Assembly (NCBI RefSeq): GCF_034347405.1
Contig: NZ_CP133778.1
Span: 186,001-250,000 of the forward strand
DNA: 64,000 bases
Direction of reading: 5' to 3'
DNA from: Pseudomonas sp. CCC3.1
GTDB lineage: Bacteria > Pseudomonadota > Gammaproteobacteria > Pseudomonadales > Pseudomonadaceae
The translations under genes and the position numbers were made by a program. The notes beneath the pieces were generated by a model. It saw only the letters and a program-made list of their open reading frames with translations, did not search any database and was not told the DNA's origin. The number at the start of each line of letters is the position of its first letter. The stretch's first letter is position 1. Below are positions 60,701-64,000 of this stretch, piece by piece.

Positions 60701-61570
60701 CTGGCGTTGGCGCATGTTGAGCAGCGCGAGGATCGGCAGCAGCGAGAACAGCAAGCCCAGCAGGCATTTGCCAATCAACCCTGGCAGCAGTTGTTCCATC
60801 GCTTTGTGGCTATTGAATAGACCGCGCAATTGCCAGTCGCTGTGGCTCAAGGGCGCCAGCAGTACCGTATCGTCTTCGTCGGCAGGGCTGAGGGGGGTGG
60901 CTGAAGTCGAGGTGCCATCAATGCGGCTAAGCACTTTTGCGGTTTGACTGTTTTCGATCAGCCATTGCGCACGGTGATTGCCCGCATTCTGACGCGTCAG
61001 TTTTTGCAGCGCCTCGGGGCTTAAGCGCAGCAGCCAAAACCCTTTGACTGTGCCAATGGGCGGACGCAGCAGCAGATAGAGGGTGTTTGAGTCACTGCTA
61101 TTGCCGTAGTAATAAACATCGGCACGACCTTGCGTCGGAATATTTTTGACCCAGCTCTTAACAAACGCGGCATCAGGGCTGATGCCGGTGCTGTCTAGCA
61201 GCACATCACCTGACAGATTCAATAAGGCCAGGCTCTGTAACGCAGGCAAGGTTGGGCGCAGTTGATCGACCAAGGCCTGTTGTTGCCGCTGGTTTTCTGG
61301 GGGTTCGTAGAGGGGGAGTTGGTTGAGCGCAGTTTCGGCTCTGAGGGCCAAACTCAGACTGATGTGATCAGCCAGGTCGGCACTGTAATTAATGCTGGCT
61401 TGGTGCTCTTGCTTGAGCGTTTCCTGGAACTGTTCAATTAACAACCAGAACAGCATCGCCAGCAACAATAGAACAAGCGTTGCAAGGGCGCCTTTTAACG
61501 TGCCGCGCACAGGTGTACCAAGGGTTTGGCCTGGCACATTAGCGAGAGTTTGCGGGTTTGCGTTGAGCAA
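57710..61570 (-). CDS. morA: MorA-type c-di-GMP regulator (PAS-GGDEF-EAL)
   Basis: A 1286-residue membrane protein. A first helix (residues about 27-46) and second (about 262-285) bracket a periplasmic domain; four PAS domains follow (about 295-850), then GGDEF and EAL. The cyclase motif RMGGDEF is at 930-934 and the diesterase motif EALLRW at Glu1062, so both look active; no RxxD inhibitory site precedes GGDEF. Neighbours (glyA, cobW, cstA, radA, katB) match the morA region of P. aeruginosa. It probably controls motility and biofilm by c-di-GMP turnover. Confidence 0.88.
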   Translation of the reverse strand: MLNANPQTLANVPGQTLGTPVRGTLKGALATLVLLLLAMLFWLLIEQFQETLKQEHQASINYSADLADHISLSLALRAETALNQLPLYEPPENQRQQQALVDQLRPTLPALQSLALLNLSGDVLLDSTGISPDAAFVKSWVKNIPTQGRADVYYYGNSSDSNTLYLLLRPPIGTVKGFWLLRLSPEALQKLTRQNAGNHRAQWLIENSQTAKVLSRIDGTSTSATPLSPADEDDTVLLAPLSHSDWQLRGLFNSHKAMEQLLPGLIGKCLLGLLFSLLPILALLNMRQRQRQLHEGRRRYHDIFEGTGVALCVLDLSSLPGFLEREKLQDSDTLKHWLDNNPEQRRALLEQLRVTEVNQVALHLLGVSSGEEAWQKLINGCPANSSAIGYQLVEAVLNQQQQLELEIKLTDTQGHDQHLWLVLRLPDDLQDYHAVILSISDITSRKLIELSLQERESFWSDVVRTVPDHLYVQDVISQRMIFSNHHLGQTLGYNVAELKQMGPYFWELLLHPEDAEHYHRLRKQQLNSGYAQGLGCQLRFRHHSGVWRRFDIREQALARGTGDQVTRIVGVAKDITDQIEASESLRDSEHRYRMLAESISDVIFSTDSDLQLNYVSPSVQTVLGYDPAWVFSNGWRSTIANPLQLTGIYSLMDKVSAALEHPEQLAALRGQVKTHLFLLDCLRADGRKIPIELRLVLVWDEHDKFEGILGVARDISQQRSAEKDLRMAATVFEHSTSAILITDPAGYIVQANEAFSRVSGYAVSQVLDQLPSLLTVDEQQQAHLQYVIKQLNQHNSWEGEVWLKRRNGEHYPAWVGITAVFDDEGDLASYVCFFSDISERKASEQRIHRLAYYDALTHLPNRTLFQDRLHTALQQGERNKSWVVLMFLDLDRFKPINDSLGHAAGDRMLKDMATRLLACVDDDDTVARMGGDEFTLLLQPRATRVMALNQAVGVAEQILASLVQPFVLENREFFVTASIGIALSPQDGNELSQLMKNADTAMYHAKERGKNNFQFYQADMNASALERLELESDLRHALEQQEFILYYQPQFSGDGKRLTGVEALLRWNHPRRGLVPPGDFIPVLEELGLVVDVGDWVLAESCRQLKRWHQAKVRVPKVSVNISARQFSDGQLGTRIANILKETGVSPACLELELTESILMREVSEALQILASLKNLGLSIAVDDFGTGYSSLNYLKQFPIDVLKIDRTFVDGLPAGEQDAQIVRAIIAMAHSLNLAVIAEGVETHEQLEFLREHGCDEVQGYLFGRPMPAHLLVKQLQAYGFKLAT

Positions 61571-62448
61571 GCTGTGATCCTGCGTTTTGGCTGCTATGGT
61601 GCGACGCCACAGGTGAGCTGGACACCCATAGGGCGGCTAGCATGCCTTGGGCTGTGGCAAAGTGCCAGCCCCGTGGCTTTCGCTGGTTTGCCCTGTACCG
61701 CGCATTCAGGTAGCTTTGCCGGTTACGCGAGGGCATTTTAGCCCCTACACTCAGGCTTTTTCTGCGAGCAGGCATTGATTGAAATCAATTTCTGTCTTTG
61801 TGCTATGGCCTGATCCGGGCATCGCTCGCGCCTTAATCATCAGTCACTGACGCTAGGTTATCCATGGCTCAATGCGTGGATCTACCCTATTAGATTTTAG
61901 TCATGTTTTACGATCTGAAGCCGAGGCCTGACTGTTACTAGTTCTCCAGGATAATCAGTATTTTTTTGCTCTCAATCGTGCGTCAGGGCCTAGCTTTTAG
62001 TTAGCTTTTGATGATTTTGAGCCAATTTCGGCTCCAAAACCTAACTTTTTGTAAGCGTACCTCTGATTGCTCCTGGTCAGGTATCACGATGCAGATATCA
62101 CCGCCGATGTGCCGAAGCCGATGACTCTGCGGAACGTGCGGAGGATGAGTTCCGAATCCCTCGTTAAGCGAAGCCCTTTAGCATCATCACTGAACCACTG
62201 GCACGTCGTAATCTCGCAACTGTATGCCTAGGAAGACTGAGGTGAGGATAAGCAGTTGCAACGTCCAGCGTCCAACTGCGTCGACCCTCCGATTAGCCAC
62301 GCAGCGTTGATCCCAAAGTCGTGTATATGCCCAAGCGCGCCGATCTGACGCTTGAATGCCCATCCGGGGCGGTCTGCCGCCCAAACACGCCGCTGCCTAC
62401 GATATGCTTGACGTCCGAACGAATGCGCCCTCCTACGGCCGGGGAATT
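61571..62448. other. Long non-coding stretch between morA and the defence-like genes
   Basis: Nearly 880 bp without a convincing gene; the short open frames on both strands lack ribosome sites and family matches. It contains an exact Anr-type box at 61775-61788 and is more AT-rich than the rest of the window from about 61850. It may mark the left border of an inserted island, but no attachment site or integrase is visible. Confidence 0.55.
61775..61788. promoter_or_regulatory. Exact Anr/FNR box upstream of morA
   Basis: TTGAT TGAA ATCAA matches the TTGAT-N4-ATCAA consensus fully and is part of a longer palindrome (ATTGATT GA AATCAAT). It lies 205 bp upstream of the morA start. Confidence 0.55.
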
Positions 62449-63630
62449 ATGCTAAAAATAAAGATGTATCCCGCCAAAAACGGCGATGCCTTCCTGGTCA
62501 ATGCAAACGGTACTCACATCCTTGTTGACGCGGGTTATGCCAGCACCTTTAACACCTATATAGCACCTGATCTGGCGTTGATTTCAAAGAATGGCGGTTG
62601 TATCGATGTGATGATGGCAACACACATCGATCTGGATCACATCGGAGGCATCATCGAGTTCGTGTCGCGTAACGGCTCGCCGCAGGGTCGAGAGATCATC
62701 GAAGTCAAGGACGTTTGGCATAACAGCCTACGTTCGCTCTCGATACAGGCTAACCTCCCCAGCGATGGAGAAGATCGAAAGCTATTAGAGTCCATTCAGA
62801 GACGCGGATTTCCATTGGAGCGCGGTCCGGGTGCTAACCCAATCGGCGCGAAGCACGGTATCTCGTTAGCTAAGGCGCTCAGGGAAAAAGGCTATCGCTG
62901 GAACACCGGAGATGGAACGGATTGCATCACAAACGATACCCCATACCGCACTTACGCCAATGGTGTTGAGATCAGCGTGATAGGGCCCACTTTGGCTCGC
63001 TTGGAAGCACTGCGCAAATGGTGGCTCAGAGAACTACGTCGATTAGGTTTCAGGGGAAATCCTGCTGGCGACGATCTGCTGGACGACGCCTATGAAATAT
63101 TATGCGCCACGGCATCGGAGCCTGCTACGCCATCCATCCGCCCTATTGCAACTCATCACGCTCGGCGTCTTCAGGAAGCCTACACAGTCGATCCGTCGCC
63201 CACCAATGCCAGCTCCATTGCCTTCATCTTGAATGCGTGCGGGACCAAGGCCCTGTTTCTGGGTGATACCCGGGCTGAAGATATGGTGACAGCCCTTCGA
63301 CAGGTAGCTGCAAATGGCTCTTCTCTGCAGTTCGACGCGATCAAGGTTTCTCACCACGGAAGCCTGCGCAGTACGAATGTCGAGCTTTTATCACTTATAG
63401 ATGCCCCTGTTTATTTCATTTCATCCGACGGTTCTCATCACGATCATCCCGATTTTGAGGTCTTGGCCGAGATAGTTGATCGCCCGGCCGATTTTGAACG
63501 CAAATTGTATTTCAGTCATGAGTCTAAAGCTTCCAGACGCCTGCGAGATCACAGCTCCAGGTCAGGCGCACGGTTCAGCGTCCACACAGAGGCAAATGAC
63601 TGGATCAGTCTCAAGGAAAGTGATGTATGA
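62449..63630 (+). CDS. ComEC-type MBL-fold hydrolase (Avs1a-like)
   Basis: The 393-residue protein is a metallo-beta-lactamase fold: HIDLDH at residues 59-64 (metal block), GDT with Asp273, and KVSHHGS with His302-303, as in ComEC/Rec2-related hydrolases. ATG 62449 has GGGGAA upstream; a longer frame is ignored. The trypsin-like gene overlaps the stop by ATGA. MBL next to trypsin-like protease is the opening of a type I AVAST system. Codon use is more AT-rich than in the rest of the window. Confidence 0.85.
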   Translation: MLKIKMYPAKNGDAFLVNANGTHILVDAGYASTFNTYIAPDLALISKNGGCIDVMMATHIDLDHIGGIIEFVSRNGSPQGREIIEVKDVWHNSLRSLSIQANLPSDGEDRKLLESIQRRGFPLERGPGANPIGAKHGISLAKALREKGYRWNTGDGTDCITNDTPYRTYANGVEISVIGPTLARLEALRKWWLRELRRLGFRGNPAGDDLLDDAYEILCATASEPATPSIRPIATHHARRLQEAYTVDPSPTNASSIAFILNACGTKALFLGDTRAEDMVTALRQVAANGSSLQFDAIKVSHHGSLRSTNVELLSLIDAPVYFISSDGSHHDHPDFEVLAEIVDRPADFERKLYFSHESKASRRLRDHSSRSGARFSVHTEANDWISLKESDV

Positions 63631-64000
63631 CAGAAGAAGAAGTGAAGCTTGCCACCTGCCAAATATTGGCTACGGGTGAGTCCGGGACAGGATGGCTCGT
63701 CTCACCCGAGCACATCCTGACCGCCTATCACTGCGTTGATTTTTGCGAGGAGCCGGTGGTGGGCGACATGGTGCGCGTTCGCTTCGGTGCGGGTGCTTCT
63801 GCCTTTGACCATGAGGCAATAATCTCTGCACTTGATCCCGACCTGGACATCTGTCTTCTTAAACTATCGGTCGCGGCGCTTTGTCGTCCTATCCCGATAG
63901 AACTCCATCGTCCGCAGCCAGGCGCTCGATGCTATGCCTTCGGTTACCCAGGGGTGAAGCTGGAACTTGGGCATATTTTGCATGGCATTTTGCAGCAGGT
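63627..64000 (+). CDS. Trypsin-like serine protease (Avs1b-like), partial
   Basis: Partial: 124 codons before the right edge. It starts MTEEEVKLATCQILATGESG and has the trypsin blocks ILTAYHCV (catalytic His35) and DLDICLLKL (Asp74); the Ser block lies outside. ATG 63627 overlaps the MBL stop by ATGA. No signal peptide is present, so it acts in the cytoplasm, as expected for the protease of a defence system. The third gene (STAND NTPase) would follow outside the window. Confidence 0.85.
   Translation, partial: MTEEEVKLATCQILATGESGTGWLVSPEHILTAYHCVDFCEEPVVGDMVRVRFGAGASAFDHEAIISALDPDLDICLLKLSVAALCRPIPIELHRPQPGARCYAFGYPGVKLELGHILHGILQQ

Noticed and set aside
62187..62384. 65-codon reverse frame in the non-coding stretch
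   Set aside because: No ribosome site, Arg-rich and without a recognisable domain; considered as a transposase remnant but nothing supports it.

Overview
The window is from a fluorescent-group Pseudomonas chromosome. The evidence is the gene order radA / mscL / katB-ankB / cstA / cobW-type GTPase / glyA / morA (close to P. aeruginosa and P. putida as I recall them), GC-rich codon use, and many copies of the Pseudomonas GAGCGAGCTTGCC-type REP inverted pairs. No rRNA, tRNA, CRISPR array or intact insertion sequence was seen. The only sign of an island is at the extreme right end.

Layout. 1-12.7 kb: housekeeping and accessory genes (EEP hydrolase fragment, YciC, DUF2076, NYN protein, DnaQ-type exonuclease, YedA, RhlE, flavoprotein, histone-deacetylase family, GNAT, TesB, HAD, alpha/beta hydrolase, YpfJ), punctuated by REP pairs. 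12.9-14.0 kb: a YhcG/DUF1016 nuclease broken by one extra G in a six-G run. 14.0-26.7 kb: a catabolic block. It holds pcaQ-pcaHG (protocatechuate ring opening), an IclR-controlled cassette (KstD-like flavoprotein, stand-alone TIM-barrel protein, EamA exporter), and a complete quinate/shikimate set: MFS importer, quiC fusion 3-dehydroshikimate dehydratase, TetR regulator, aroQ and a quinate/shikimate dehydrogenase. Quinate/shikimate would become protocatechuate through QuiC and then be opened by PcaGH. A TTAACC-N4-GGTTAA-type operator recurs at these promoters and ties the IclR cassette to the quinate genes.

26.9-36.8 kb: a full Has haem-acquisition system (hasI, hasS, hasR, hasA, hasD, hasE, hasF) with Fur-like boxes before hasI and hasR. 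36.9-40 kb: trmA, a purine permease and a small secreted protein. 40.1-44.4 kb: an MFS exporter and the cyanide-insensitive oxidase cioAB with a DUF2474 subunit and an Anr-type box upstream. 44.6-61.6 kb: rlmG, a LuxR solo with changed ligand-pocket residues, fpr, mscL, katB-ankB, radA, cstA-ybdD, a COG0523 GTPase, an orphan antitoxin with a scar where its toxin should be, glyA and the c-di-GMP protein MorA.

61.6-64 kb: about 880 bp without a convincing gene, then an MBL-fold hydrolase overlapping a trypsin-like protease cut by the window edge. This pair matches the first two genes of a type I AVAST (Avs1) antiphage system; the diagnostic STAND NTPase would lie outside the window.

The best candidates for undescribed biology are the IclR cassette joined to quinate catabolism by shared operators, the variant LuxR solo, the HasA with an enlarged haem-pocket loop, and the defence-like genes at the right edge.
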